Part shown: one piece after another, positions 1 through 8,082 of the stretch | Numbering within the stretch: position 1 is the first letter of the stretch | Layout of the letters: every line of letters begins with the position of its first letter | NCBI GenBank assembly: GCA_002953655.1 | Contig: CP025839.1 | Location: 372,001-436,000, forward strand | DNA: 64,000 nt | Source of the DNA: Latilactobacillus sakei | GTDB lineage: Bacteria; Bacillota; Bacilli; Lactobacillales; Lactobacillaceae | Direction of reading: 5' to 3' | Notes under the pieces: generated by a model | What the model saw: only the letters and a program-made list of their open reading frames with translations | Told to the model about the DNA's origin: nothing | Databases searched by the model: none | Translations under genes and position numbers: made by a program

Positions 1-1946
1 ATTTCTTAGAAATCAAAGGGGACTTGTTACAAGTCCTACCATTATTCATGATTGCCAACATCATTGGGGTTATTTCAATGGTGCCTGGTGGTTTAGGGAC
101 GTTTGATTTATTTATGATCTTTGGGTTGAGTGCGATTGGTGTGGGCAATGCGGATGCTGTTGTTTGGTTATCATTCTACCGGGTGTTCTACTACATCATG
201 CCTTTCTTGGTAGGGGTCGGCTTATTTACGCACGACGCGGGTAGTCGCTTAAACCACTACCTCCAAGGCTTACCACGGCAGATTATGCAAAAAATCGCGC
301 ACCACTTTATCGTCTTTTTCCTCTATATTTCGGGGATTATTTTATTATTAGTAGCGACGGTGCCCAACTTTGCGATTACTAATACCGTGATTGGTCAACT
401 TTATCCTTACACATTTTTCTTCCTAGATCGGGTAACGAACATTATCGTGGCCTTTGTCATGTTAGGACTAGCGCGTGGGGTTGCTAACCGGGTGAAACGG
501 GTCTATTGGCCACTGATGATTTTATTGGTGATTGCGATTGCCAATACCTTATGGCGTGACTTCTCGATTAAGTTAGCCGTTTTCTTGTTCTTGGTCTTAT
601 TGGCCAGTCTCTTATTGAAACGGGAACTTTATCGTGAAAAAATTGAATTCTCGTGGAATGATCGGATTGTCGATGGTGCCATTTTTGTGGGTGTCTTCTT
701 GCTGTACAGTTTTGTCGGGATTGCAAATTCACCACACTTGCATCACCGCAAACCAGTGCCAACGGCGTTATTATTCCCGTCAGAACGAATTTGGTTCGTC
801 GGTTTTGTTGGTCTGTTAGTGGCAGCTGCAACATTGTTCATTGTTTTCCGATATTTAAGTCGGGGCGGACACGTAATTGCGACCCCGTTTGATGAAGCGC
901 GAATTAGCAAGGTAATTGCTGAATATGGTGGCAACGAGGTCAGTCATCTAGCCTATCTAAAAGACAAATCAGTTTATTTTTATCAAGAAGATGGTGAAGA
1001 TCAGGTCTTCTTATTATTCCGGAAAAAAGCGGATCGGTTGATTGTGATGGGCGAACCAGTTGGAAATCCCGATAAGTTCATCGATGCGATTGAAGCATTG
1101 ATGCGCGAAGCCGATTTGATTGATTGTCACTTGGCGTTCTATGAAATCTCGGCTGAATTAACAATGCAGTTACATGAAATCGGGTTTGATTTCATCAAGT
1201 TTGGTGAAGAAGGTTACGTGAAGCTGGCTGACTTTACGTTAGTTGGTAAGAAACGTCGTGCTGAGCGGGCCTTGATGAATAAATTTGAACGTGAAGGCTA
1301 TCAATTTGAATTATTGACGCCACCATTTTCAGCGGAATTAATGGCTGAATTGAAGGCTGTTTCGGATGATTGGCTTGACGGTCGCGTTGAAAAAGGGTTT
1401 TCACTCGGGTTCTTTGATCCTAACTACCTACAACAAGCAGCGATTGCTGTGATTTACGATTCAGAACATCGCATCGTGGCGTTTGCCAGTGATATGCCAA
1501 CGGGGACGAAAGAAGTTTCAAGTATTGACCTCATGCGCCACAGAAAAGACGCGCCATCTGGTATAATGGATGAAGTTTTCATTAGTCTTTTTGAACACAA
1601 CAAAGCAGAAGGTTATGAGTACTTCAATTTAGGGATGGCGCCTCTCGCCAACGTGGGGACGTCGGAATTCAGTTTTATTGAAGAAAAAATCGCGCATTTG
1701 ATTTATGAATATGGCTATCACTTCTACGGCTTCCAAGGCTTGCGGACGTATAAGAAGAAATATACGACGAAGTGGCTTCCTAAATACATTGCTTATCAAA
1801 AGCGGACCTCAATTATCTTTACGATGCTCCAAATTCTATTAGTGGTGAACCAAAAAGTGACAGAGACGCCACAACGAAAAGGACTCGCAGGTCATTTTAT
1901 GCGGTTTGTTCAAATCGGCAACTTAACTAACAATCAAGACAAATGA
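1..1946 (+). CDS. mprF: Phosphatidylglycerol lysyltransferase MprF, 3' part (partial)
   Basis: The reading frame is already open at the window edge (first full codon at position 3), so the 5' part of the gene lies outside. About 647 residues are present against about 850 for the full family. The first ~240 residues are strongly hydrophobic, with a VPGGLGTFD motif typical of the flippase half. The last ~340 residues are the soluble DUF2156 aminoacyl-transfer domain. MprF proteins transfer lysine from lysyl-tRNA to phosphatidylglycerol and flip the product, which lowers surface charge and gives resistance to cationic peptides. The internal TTG at 24 is not a credible start because the frame reads through it. 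The next gene begins 9 bp after the stop. Identity is confident; amino-acid specificity cannot be read from the sequence. Confidence 0.9.
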   Translation, partial: FLEIKGDLLQVLPLFMIANIIGVISMVPGGLGTFDLFMIFGLSAIGVGNADAVVWLSFYRVFYYIMPFLVGVGLFTHDAGSRLNHYLQGLPRQIMQKIAHHFIVFFLYISGIILLLVATVPNFAITNTVIGQLYPYTFFFLDRVTNIIVAFVMLGLARGVANRVKRVYWPLMILLVIAIANTLWRDFSIKLAVFLFLVLLASLLLKRELYREKIEFSWNDRIVDGAIFVGVFLLYSFVGIANSPHLHHRKPVPTALLFPSERIWFVGFVGLLVAAATLFIVFRYLSRGGHVIATPFDEARISKVIAEYGGNEVSHLAYLKDKSVYFYQEDGEDQVFLLFRKKADRLIVMGEPVGNPDKFIDAIEALMREADLIDCHLAFYEISAELTMQLHEIGFDFIKFGEEGYVKLADFTLVGKKRRAERALMNKFEREGYQFELLTPPFSAELMAELKAVSDDWLDGRVEKGFSLGFFDPNYLQQAAIAVIYDSEHRIVAFASDMPTGTKEVSSIDLMRHRKDAPSGIMDEVFISLFEHNKAEGYEYFNLGMAPLANVGTSEFSFIEEKIAHLIYEYGYHFYGFQGLRTYKKKYTTKWLPKYIAYQKRTSIIFTMLQILLVVNQKVTETPQRKGLAGHFMRFVQIGNLTNNQDK

Positions 1947-1955
1947 GGTTCTTAA

Positions 1956-2561
1956 ATGACAGATTATTATTATTCAAAAAATCCGGAAGTTGAACATGCT
2001 GAAAAAAATTGGATGTTTGAACTACGGGGCTTTAATTTCAAGTTCACAACTGACAATGGTGTATTCTCTAAAAATACTGTGGATTATGGTTCACGGGCAT
2101 TGTTAGATGCCGTTGATTTAAGCGAAACACCAGTAGGCCCCATTTTAGACATGGGTTGCGGTTACGGGCCAATCGGAATGACACTTGCTAAACTAGCACC
2201 TGAGCGCCAAATCGACATGGTCGATGTTAACGAACGCGCGCTTGGCTTGGCACAAAAAAATTGTGATTTGAATCAGATCCAAAACGTTGCAATTTTCGAA
2301 TCCGCTGAATATCAAAATGTGACGGCCCAATACGCGGCAATTTTAACAAATCCCCCAATCCGGGCTGGCAAAGCAGTGGTTCAAAATATTTTAAAGGGTG
2401 CCTACGAACATTTGTTACCAGATGGTGAATTAGATGTTGTGATTCAAAAGAAACAAGGTGCGCCTTCAGCCAAGCAATTGATGGCAGATACTTTTGGCAA
2501 TGTGCAGATTATTCATAAGGACAAAGGCTACTATATTTTACAAAGCATTAAGTTAAAATAA
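1956..2561 (+). CDS. Class I SAM-dependent methyltransferase, RsmC/YbxB-like
   Basis: This 201-residue protein has the SAM-binding glycine loop DMGCGYGPIG near residue 65 and a catalytic-type NPPIRAGK motif near residue 127. It fits the small RsmC-like family called YbxB in Bacillus. RsmC members methylate the exocyclic amine of guanine in 16S rRNA, but the substrate of the Gram-positive short form is less certain, so rRNA methylation is an inference. An AGGTT ribosome binding site lies just before the ATG. It follows mprF by 9 bp and may be read with it. Nothing looks truncated. Confidence 0.8.
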   Translation: MTDYYYSKNPEVEHAEKNWMFELRGFNFKFTTDNGVFSKNTVDYGSRALLDAVDLSETPVGPILDMGCGYGPIGMTLAKLAPERQIDMVDVNERALGLAQKNCDLNQIQNVAIFESAEYQNVTAQYAAILTNPPIRAGKAVVQNILKGAYEHLLPDGELDVVIQKKQGAPSAKQLMADTFGNVQIIHKDKGYYILQSIKLK

Positions 2562-2594
2562 TATTGAGCCGATAAGACGTCAAATAGGCTGGGA

Positions 2595-2605
2595 TATGCT
2601 AGAAT
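2595..2605 (+). promoter_or_regulatory. Extended -10 promoter for the 2634 gene
   Basis: TATGCTAGAAT gives a TGn-extended -10 hexamer (TAGAAT) about 28 bp before the start codon. The -35 region is poor, as often seen with extended -10 promoters. Confidence 0.45.
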
Positions 2606-2633
2606 AGGGCTATAGTGTAAGGAGGTTGATACA

Positions 2634-2978
2634 ATGAAAATGAGATATAAGATTCTAATTGGTGTTGGTGTCACAGCGGGGGTCAGCGCAACAGCTGTCA
2701 TCGTTGGTTCTAAGGCAGTTATTGAGAAAGTTGAACGCTACCGTAAACGTTCGGCAGTCAAAAACTTTATCAAGGATAAACTACACGGTAATCAAAAGGC
2801 ATTGGAATTGGTTGATCAGCTTTCCGATGCAGACGTGAATAATTTGTTGGGGGCAGCTGATAAGCTCAACCAACTTAAGGATAAGCTTGGCGAACAAACC
2901 GATAATATTCCAGAAATGATGGAAGATTTACGGCAAACGTTGACGGCTTATGCGACAAAGGTTAAAGAACGGTTATAA
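2634..2978 (+). CDS. Small membrane-anchored protein of unknown function
   Basis: I do not recognise the family. The 114-residue product has one hydrophobic segment at about residues 5-28 followed by a lysine- and arginine-rich stretch, then a charged, probably helical tail with heptad-like leucines. This suggests a protein anchored by its N-terminus with a cytoplasmic helical domain, broadly like YtxH-type envelope proteins, but that is only a resemblance. A strong AAGGAGG ribosome binding site precedes the ATG at good spacing. It has its own probable promoter and is closed by a hairpin terminator, so it looks like a single-gene unit. Confidence 0.7.
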   Translation: MKMRYKILIGVGVTAGVSATAVIVGSKAVIEKVERYRKRSAVKNFIKDKLHGNQKALELVDQLSDADVNNLLGAADKLNQLKDKLGEQTDNIPEMMEDLRQTLTAYATKVKERL

Positions 2979-2987
2979 AAAACGACT

Positions 2988-3036
2988 AAGAGTGTTTCTA
3001 GGACAAAGATCTCTTTTGTTTTAGGGACACTCTTTT
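2988..3036 (+). terminator. Hairpin terminator after the 2634 gene
   Basis: AAGAGTGT at 2988-2995 pairs with ACACTCTT at 3027-3034, with further imperfect pairing inside, followed by a short T run. A-rich sequence on the other side could make it work in both directions. Confidence 0.55.
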
Positions 3037-3058
3037 GATTGGTGAAGGGGTTAGTGAA

Positions 3059-3577
3059 TTGGGATATACACAAACTGAGATTGATCAGTGGATGCAAGTT
3101 GCGATTGATGAAGCAAATCAAGCACGGATTATCGGTGAAGTTCCAATTGGGGCGGTCATTGTGAAGGATGGTCAAATTATCGGTCGGGGCCATAATATTC
3201 GTGAACATGCGCAAGATGCGACATTACACGCGGAAATTATCGCGATTCAAGAAGCCTGTATGGTCGAAAAAAGTTGGCGCCTAGAAGACACAGCGATTTT
3301 TGTAACGCTAGAACCGTGTCCAATGTGTGCCGGGGCGATTATCAACAGTCGGATCCCAAACGTTTATTTTGGCGCCAGTGATCCAAAAGCCGGCGTGACT
3401 GGCACCTTGATGAACCTTTTGACAGATAAACGGTTTAATCATCAAGCGACGGTGGTAGCCGGTGTGCGTGAAGGCGAATGTGCCGCCTTATTACAGACTT
3501 TTTTCAAAAAAATTCGGGAAAATCGGCGGAAAAAGAAGAAAAAAACTGGTAATTTTAAACCTAATCAGGTAGAATAA
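3059..3577 (+). CDS. tadA: tRNA-specific adenosine deaminase TadA
   Basis: TadA converts wobble adenosine 34 to inosine in tRNA-Arg(ACG). The zinc-binding deaminase signature is complete: HAEI with the catalytic glutamate near residue 57 and PCPMCAG near residue 87. The frame is open from 3035, but the TTG at 3059 is the better start. It has GGTGAAGGGG eight bases upstream and yields a 172-residue protein close to the family norm of about 155-170. The tail is very basic (RRKKKKK), as often seen in lactobacilli. As in other Firmicutes, the gene sits directly before the SRP RNA and dnaX. Confidence 0.93.
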   Translation: MGYTQTEIDQWMQVAIDEANQARIIGEVPIGAVIVKDGQIIGRGHNIREHAQDATLHAEIIAIQEACMVEKSWRLEDTAIFVTLEPCPMCAGAIINSRIPNVYFGASDPKAGVTGTLMNLLTDKRFNHQATVVAGVREGECAALLQTFFKKIRENRRKKKKKTGNFKPNQVE

Positions 3578-3581
3578 GAGT

Positions 3582-3680
3582 TGCCGTAAGGCCTTGAGAC
3601 AATGATGAGCCTACGAATCGTGTCAGGTTCGGAAGAAAGCAGCACTAAGTTTGTTTTATCATGTGTCTTAAGTTTTTTAG
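3582..3680 (+). ncRNA. ffs: Signal recognition particle RNA (small bacterial type)
   Basis: The universally conserved SRP domain IV apical region is present: GTCAGGTTCGGAAGAAAGC at 3622-3640, including the GGAA tetraloop, followed by AGCACTAAG. The flanks pair in a long hairpin, CTTGAGACA-ATGAT against ATCATGTGTCTTAAG. The location between tadA and dnaX is the usual one in Firmicutes. A TAGAAT -10 at 3570-3575 would put the 5' end near 3582. The RNA binds Ffh and directs nascent membrane proteins to the Sec machinery. The exact ends are estimates. It is the short form, lacking the Alu domain found in Bacillus. Confidence 0.88.
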
Positions 3681-3689
3681 AAATTAACC

Positions 3690-3721
3690 AGGATTAGGTC
3701 AATATGACTTAATCCTTTTTT
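3690..3721 (+). terminator. Terminator of the SRP RNA
   Basis: AGGATTAGGTC and GACTTAATCCT form an 11-bp stem around a five-base loop, followed by a run of T. Confidence 0.8.
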
Positions 3722-3728
3722 AGTGCCT

Positions 3729-3843
3729 AGTGTGTTTCAGGCGCTCATATTGGGTAGGCTTAGCTGAGGCGCGGGAATAAGCGAGGCGGTCGATTGTTTG
3801 CGCGGCGCCGCTAACCGCAACAATATGCCTGAAAAAGCACGTT
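3729..3843 (+). repeat. Intergenic hairpin repeat, copy A
   Basis: The left end AGTGTGTTTCAGGC and the right end GCCTGAAAAAGCACGTT are inverted repeats of each other. The right arm contains CTAACCGCAACAAT, matching CTAACCGCAGGAAC in copy D at 28271-28284. The centre is a GC-rich self-complementary segment unlike the centres of other copies. It lies between the SRP RNA and dnaX. I cannot assign it to a named family. Confidence 0.7.
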
Positions 3844-3859
3844 GATTTAGAGGATGCGG

Positions 3860-3901
3860 AGAGACTGAAGCTAAAATTATTTTTGGAACAGTCTCTTTTT
3901 T
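3860..3901 (+). terminator. Hairpin terminator upstream of dnaX
   Basis: AGAGACTG at 3860-3867 pairs with CAGTCTCT at 3889-3896, followed by six T. No gene precedes it directly. It may block read-through from the SRP unit or belong to the repeat region. Confidence 0.6.
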
Positions 3902-3933
3902 AGTGCCCCTAGGGTCTAAAAAATACTGTAAAA

Positions 3934-3944
3934 TATGCTAAAAT
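3934..3944 (+). promoter_or_regulatory. Extended -10 promoter for dnaX
   Basis: TATGCTAAAAT supplies an extended -10 (TAAAAT at 3939-3944) about 57 bp before dnaX. No convincing -35 is present. Confidence 0.45.
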
Positions 3945-4001
3945 GAAACAAGTAGTTTTTTTTAACAATAGGACGATTAGGTGAAAGGCGGAGGTCATTA
4001 A

Positions 4002-5720
4002 ATGAGCTATCAAGCTTTATATCGGGTTTGGCGGCCACAACGGTTCGATGATGTCGTTGGGCAAGAAACAATGACCCAAACATTAAAAAACGCCATCATC
4101 ACAAAACAGACGAGTCATGCCTATTTATTTACGGGTCCGCGGGGGACTGGGAAAACGTCCGCTGCGAAGATTTTTGCCAAGGCGATTAACTGTCATTATC
4201 AAAAAGATGGTGAACCTTGTAATAAATGTGAAACGTGTCGGGCAATTACTGCCGGGGCGTTAAATGATGTGATTGAAATTGATGCGGCTTCAAATAACGG
4301 GGTTGAAGAAATTCGGGATATCCGGGATAAAGCGAAGTATGCCCCCACCCAAGCCGATTATAAAATTTATATTATTGATGAAGTCCACATGTTATCCACT
4401 GGTGCGTTTAATGCGCTGTTGAAAACATTGGAAGAACCACCAACAAACGTGGTCTTTATTTTAGCAACGACCGAAGTTCACAAGGTGCCAGCAACGATTA
4501 TTTCGCGGACCCAACGCTTTAACTTCAAGCGGATTACGGCTGCTGATTTATTCAAACGGATGGCCTACATCTTAGAGCAAAAAGAAATGACCTATGATCC
4601 AGCTGCGTTAAAAGTGATTGCTAAAGCTGCTGAAGGTGGGATGCGGGATGCACTGAGTATCTTAGATCAGGTCTTATCCTTTAGTGATAATCACGTCACT
4701 TTAGAAAATGCGTTGGACGTGACGGGGAGTTTGACGGAAGCTTTATTAGCCGATTATGTGCAAACAATTCACGATCACGCGCCTAAAGAAGCGTTGCAAT
4801 TATTGCAACAGATATTAGCTGAGGGTAAAGATGCCCAACGCTTTGTTGAAGATTTAATCGAATATGTGCGTGATTTATTGATGTACCAACAAGCACCTGA
4901 ATTGGTAATGGCTAATGAAATGGATTTATTGGATGAACACTTTAAACAACTTAGTGGGGCTTTAAGTGCTGAACAATTGTATACGGTGATTGATATTTTA
5001 AATGAAACGCAACAACAATTACGCTTCACTAATCATCCAGAAATTTATTTAGAAGTCGCAACGGTCCGGTTGACACAACAACCAGTGGCACCTACGGCCG
5101 TCAGTGCCAACACCTCAGCCCCAGCTGATAATGAGCAAGTGACCCAATTAAGTCAACAAGTTGCTCAATTACAAGCGGCTTTACAAAAGTTGGCAACAGC
5201 TGGACCCAGTGCGCCGGTTCAACCAGCAAAACCTAAACCGGCTAAGAAGATTAGTAAGAAGGTTAACCGCAAGTTGATTTATCCCGTACTGGCAGATGCG
5301 ACGCGGACTAACTTAGAAAACTTAAAAGAAGTTTGGCCGGACTTATTAAATATGTTAGATGTTACTAAACGGGCGATTATGCGGGTCTCTGAACCGGTAG
5401 CGGCGAGTCAAAGTGGTGTCGTCGTCGCTTTTAACTACGAAATTTTATTCGAACGGGCTAATAACGATCAGGATTTATTAACGGTCCTAGAAAATGGCTT
5501 AAACCGTTTAACGGGCAATCCGTTTAAAGTGGTTTTAGTTCCACAAGATAATTGGCCAGAGATCCGGAAAGAATATTTGCAAAATCATGCGGTTTCAGGT
5601 CATAATAATGAGGACCAACCAACGACGACTACTGAAAAAGCACCGGCGCCTGAAGTTAACGAAGTTGTGCAGCAGGCCCAAGCGTTATTCGGGGATGCAG
5701 TCGTTGTTCAAAAAGATTAA
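4002..5720 (+). CDS. dnaX: DNA polymerase III subunit tau (gamma/tau)
   Basis: DnaX is the clamp-loader ATPase that loads the sliding clamp and links polymerase cores. The 572-residue product carries Walker A GPRGTGKTS near residue 45, a four-cysteine zinc module (CHYQKDGEPCNKCETC) near residues 64-79, Walker B IIDEVHML and the sensor-1 motif ATTEVHK. A Pro/Ala/Gln-rich linker near residues 365-420 leads to the C-terminal tau domain. A GGAGG site precedes the ATG. It begins the dnaX-ybaB-recR-yaaL block conserved in Firmicutes. I found no A-AAA-AAG slippery heptamer, so a separate gamma product made by frameshift is not supported. Confidence 0.96.
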   Translation: MSYQALYRVWRPQRFDDVVGQETMTQTLKNAIITKQTSHAYLFTGPRGTGKTSAAKIFAKAINCHYQKDGEPCNKCETCRAITAGALNDVIEIDAASNNGVEEIRDIRDKAKYAPTQADYKIYIIDEVHMLSTGAFNALLKTLEEPPTNVVFILATTEVHKVPATIISRTQRFNFKRITAADLFKRMAYILEQKEMTYDPAALKVIAKAAEGGMRDALSILDQVLSFSDNHVTLENALDVTGSLTEALLADYVQTIHDHAPKEALQLLQQILAEGKDAQRFVEDLIEYVRDLLMYQQAPELVMANEMDLLDEHFKQLSGALSAEQLYTVIDILNETQQQLRFTNHPEIYLEVATVRLTQQPVAPTAVSANTSAPADNEQVTQLSQQVAQLQAALQKLATAGPSAPVQPAKPKPAKKISKKVNRKLIYPVLADATRTNLENLKEVWPDLLNMLDVTKRAIMRVSEPVAASQSGVVVAFNYEILFERANNDQDLLTVLENGLNRLTGNPFKVVLVPQDNWPEIRKEYLQNHAVSGHNNEDQPTTTTEKAPAPEVNEVVQQAQALFGDAVVVQKD

Positions 5721-5746
5721 TTTAAAAATTGAGAGGATGTTTTAAA

Positions 5747-6055
5747 ATGCGCGGAATGGGTAATATGCAAGGTATGATGAAACAAATGCAAAAAATGCAA
5801 AAAGAAATGGGTCAAACACAAGACGAATTAAACAGCACCGAATTCGTCGGTAAAGCTGCTAACGACACAGTTGTTGTGACCATGACTGGTGACAAGAAGA
5901 TGAAAGATATCGCCATCAAACCAGAAGCTGTTGATCCAGATGACGTTGATATGCTTCAAGATTTAATCATCATGGCAGTTAACGAAGCAATGGTTGATAT
6001 CGATAAGCAAACACAAGCTAAAATGGGCAAGTTCACAAAGGGCCTCCCATTCTAA
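5747..6055 (+). CDS. YbaB/EbfC family nucleoid-associated protein
   Basis: This 102-residue protein has a methionine- and glutamine-rich N-terminus followed by the conserved YbaB core ([14 protein letters not shown], then [18 protein letters not shown]). The family forms dimers that bind DNA and is almost always encoded between dnaX and recR. The frame is open from a TTG at 5729, but the ATG at 5747 lies eight bases after GAGAGGATG and is the clear start. The function in recombination or nucleoid organisation is inferred from the family. Confidence 0.9.
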   Translation: MRGMGNMQGMMKQMQKMQKEMGQTQDELNSTEFVGKAANDTVVVTMTGDKKMKDIAIKPEAVDPDDVDMLQDLIIMAVNEAMVDIDKQTQAKMGKFTKGLPF

Positions 6056-6080
6056 GGTAACCGAATAAGGAAGTGCACAT

Positions 6081-6677
6081 ATGCAATATCCAGAACCAAT
6101 TGCGAAGTTGATCGAAAGTTATATGAAATTACCAGGAATTGGTAACAAAACGGCAACACGGTTAGCTTTTTATACGATTGATATGAACGAAGATGACGTG
6201 ACTAACTTTGCCAAGAATTTAATTTCAGCACGTCGAGACCTCCATTATTGTAGTGTCTGCGGTAATATCACTGATGAAGATCCTTGTGAGATTTGTCGGG
6301 ATACGGCGCGTAGTCAGGAAATGATTTTGGTGGTCGAACAACCTAAAGATGTGATGTCGATGGAACGGATGAACGATTATCACGGCCTCTATCACGTCTT
6401 GCACGGGGTATTGTCACCCATTGAAGGCAAAGGGCCAGACGATATTAATATTGCTAATTTAATTAAACGACTCCAAAAAACACCGGCTAAAGAAGTCATC
6501 ATTGCTACCAATGCGACGCCAGAAGGAGAAGCCACGGCGATGTATATTTCACGGCTGATTAAGCCGGCTGGGATTAAAGTTACCCGCTTAGCCCATGGCT
6601 TAGCGGTCGGAAGTGATATTGAATATGCAGATGAGATGACTTTATTAAAAGCTGTCGAGGGTCGTCAAGAAATCTAG
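6081..6677 (+). CDS. recR: Recombination mediator RecR
   Basis: RecR works with RecO and RecF to load RecA on gapped DNA. The 198-residue product shows the helix-hairpin-helix region ([11 protein letters not shown] near residue 17), a four-cysteine zinc finger (CSVC...CEIC near residues 54-72) and a Toprim domain starting at ILVVEQPKD. The length matches the family. It follows ybaB by 25 bp and is read in the same direction. Confidence 0.96.
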   Translation: MQYPEPIAKLIESYMKLPGIGNKTATRLAFYTIDMNEDDVTNFAKNLISARRDLHYCSVCGNITDEDPCEICRDTARSQEMILVVEQPKDVMSMERMNDYHGLYHVLHGVLSPIEGKGPDDINIANLIKRLQKTPAKEVIIATNATPEGEATAMYISRLIKPAGIKVTRLAHGLAVGSDIEYADEMTLLKAVEGRQEI

Positions 6678-6693
6678 AAATGGTGGGGTTATA

Positions 6694-6948
6694 ATGTTCG
6701 GTAGACGAAAACCAACGCTAAGAGAAGCTGGCGATGAAGCGTTACTTGATTTGATTTATCAAGTGAAAGATAAGTGGCGCTCAGCACAAAAAACGCAAGC
6801 CAATGTTAGAGGACTCGATCAAACGTTGGAGATGGAAAGTAAAATCCAACAAGCAAAGTTCGAATTTTTATACCGACAAGCACGTCAACGCAAGGTGGCC
6901 AGTGATGCCGTTTCGCGCGAAGTAGCCAGCCGTAATGCTTTAAGATAA
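6694..6948 (+). CDS. yaaL: YaaL family protein (DUF2508)
   Basis: This 84-residue soluble protein is rich in charged and glutamine residues and predicted helical. Its position directly after recR and before tmk matches yaaL of Bacillus, as does the FEFLYRQAR segment. No biochemical function is established for this family. A GGTGGGG site precedes the ATG by seven bases. A strong terminator follows, ending the dnaX operon. Confidence 0.8.
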   Translation: MFGRRKPTLREAGDEALLDLIYQVKDKWRSAQKTQANVRGLDQTLEMESKIQQAKFEFLYRQARQRKVASDAVSREVASRNALR

Positions 6949-6953
6949 CCAAA

Positions 6954-7004
6954 AAAAGATTGGGACCGCGATAAAAGTGATTTTATCAAGGCCCAATCTT
7001 TTTA
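6954..7004 (+). terminator. Terminator after yaaL
   Basis: AAAGATTGGG and CCCAATCTTT form the outer stem, with GATAAAA pairing TTTTATC inside, followed by a T-rich tail. Confidence 0.8.
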
Positions 7005-7028
7005 TTAGCGAACTTTTAACCCCTTCCC

Positions 7029-7057
7029 TTTACCTTGTTTGCTCAATCAAGTAAAAT
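7029..7057 (+). promoter_or_regulatory. Promoter for tmk-darA-holB-yabA
   Basis: TTTACC and TAAAAT are separated by exactly 17 bp and lie 34 bp before the tmk start. Confidence 0.6.
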
Positions 7058-7090
7058 AAGAGTAACTCTATTGATGAAGAAGGTTGTTGT

Positions 7091-7735
7091 GTGGTAGGCA
7101 AATTAATTACGTTTGAAGGGCCAGATGGTGCCGGCAAGACCAGTGCACTCGAAGCAGTCGTGGCACGCTTGCAAAAAGAAGTGTCTCAAGAAATTGTGGT
7201 AACACGTGAACCGGGTGGCAATCCCATTTCTGAACAGATTCGCCAGATTATCTTGGATGTGAAGAATACAGCAATGGATGATCGAACAGAAGCATTATTA
7301 TACGCAGCAGCTAGAAGACAACATATTGTTGAAAAGATTCAACCAGCGCTGGCAGCTGATAAGCTCGTCATTTGTGATCGATTTGTGGATAGTTCAATTG
7401 CTTATCAAGGTGCCGGTCGCGGGATCGGCGAAGATGCCGTGGCGCAAATGAATTTATTTGCCACCGACGGCCTCACACCGGATTTAACGTTATACTTAGA
7501 TGTGCCTTCTGAAGTTGGGTTAGCCCGAATCAAGCAGCACCGTCAGAATCAATATGACCGTTTGGATCAGGAAAAATTAGCGTTCCATCAAAAAGTACGT
7601 CAATCTTATTTGAAATTAGCACAAGCGCACCCAGATCGGATTAAAACAATCGATGCCTCACAACCTCTTGAAGCGGTTGTGACACAATGTTTACAAGTTA
7701 TCGCACAAGCCAATCCGCATTTATTTGAAGTATAA
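7091..7735 (+). CDS. tmk: Thymidylate kinase
   Basis: Tmk phosphorylates dTMP to dTDP. The 214-residue protein has the P-loop GPDGAGKTS at residue 10, the TREPGG motif near 40 and the DRFVDSSIAYQGAGRGIG lid segment near 95. It starts with GTG at 7091 after AAGAAGG. It opens a second operon (tmk, darA, holB) with gaps of 14 and 3 bp, matching the order in Bacillus. Confidence 0.96.
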   Translation: MVGKLITFEGPDGAGKTSALEAVVARLQKEVSQEIVVTREPGGNPISEQIRQIILDVKNTAMDDRTEALLYAAARRQHIVEKIQPALAADKLVICDRFVDSSIAYQGAGRGIGEDAVAQMNLFATDGLTPDLTLYLDVPSEVGLARIKQHRQNQYDRLDQEKLAFHQKVRQSYLKLAQAHPDRIKTIDASQPLEAVVTQCLQVIAQANPHLFEV

Positions 7736-7749
7736 GGGGAGAGATTAAG

Positions 7750-8079
7750 ATGAAATTATTATTAGCAATCGTCCAAGACAAAGACAGTAACTTATTAAGT
7801 AGTGAATTAATTGATGCCAACATTCGAGCAACGAAGTTATCAACAACGGGGGGCTTTTTGAAATCTGGCAATACAACGTTTATCGTGGGGATTGAAGACG
7901 AACGTGTCCCAGAAGCCTTGAAGATTATTGAAGAAACGTGCCAAGCACGCGAACAATTCATGACACCTCCGATCAATATGGATGCGACAATGGACAGTTC
8001 AATGTCATACCCTATTGAAGTACAAGTCGGTGGGGCAACCGTCTTTGTGATGCCAATCGAACAATTCCACCGCTTTTAA
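7750..8079 (+). CDS. darA: Cyclic-di-AMP receptor DarA/PstA (YaaQ)
   Basis: This 109-residue PII-like protein matches the family known as DarA, PstA or YaaQ, trimeric receptors for cyclic di-AMP. The conserved start MKLLLAIVQDKDSNLL, the STTGGFL turn (a ligand-contact region in known structures) and the G-N-TTFIVGIED segment are present. The downstream targets of the family are not fully known. The window also encodes a KimA-type potassium importer at 26354, a class regulated by cyclic di-AMP in Bacillus. Position between tmk and holB is conserved. Confidence 0.92.
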   Translation: MKLLLAIVQDKDSNLLSSELIDANIRATKLSTTGGFLKSGNTTFIVGIEDERVPEALKIIEETCQAREQFMTPPINMDATMDSSMSYPIEVQVGGATVFVMPIEQFHRF

Positions 8080-8082
8080 ACA

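Noticed and set aside
4002-5720. Programmed frameshift in dnaX to make a short gamma subunit
   Set aside because: No A-AAA-AAG type slippery heptamer or nearby stimulatory stem was seen in the region where it would be needed.
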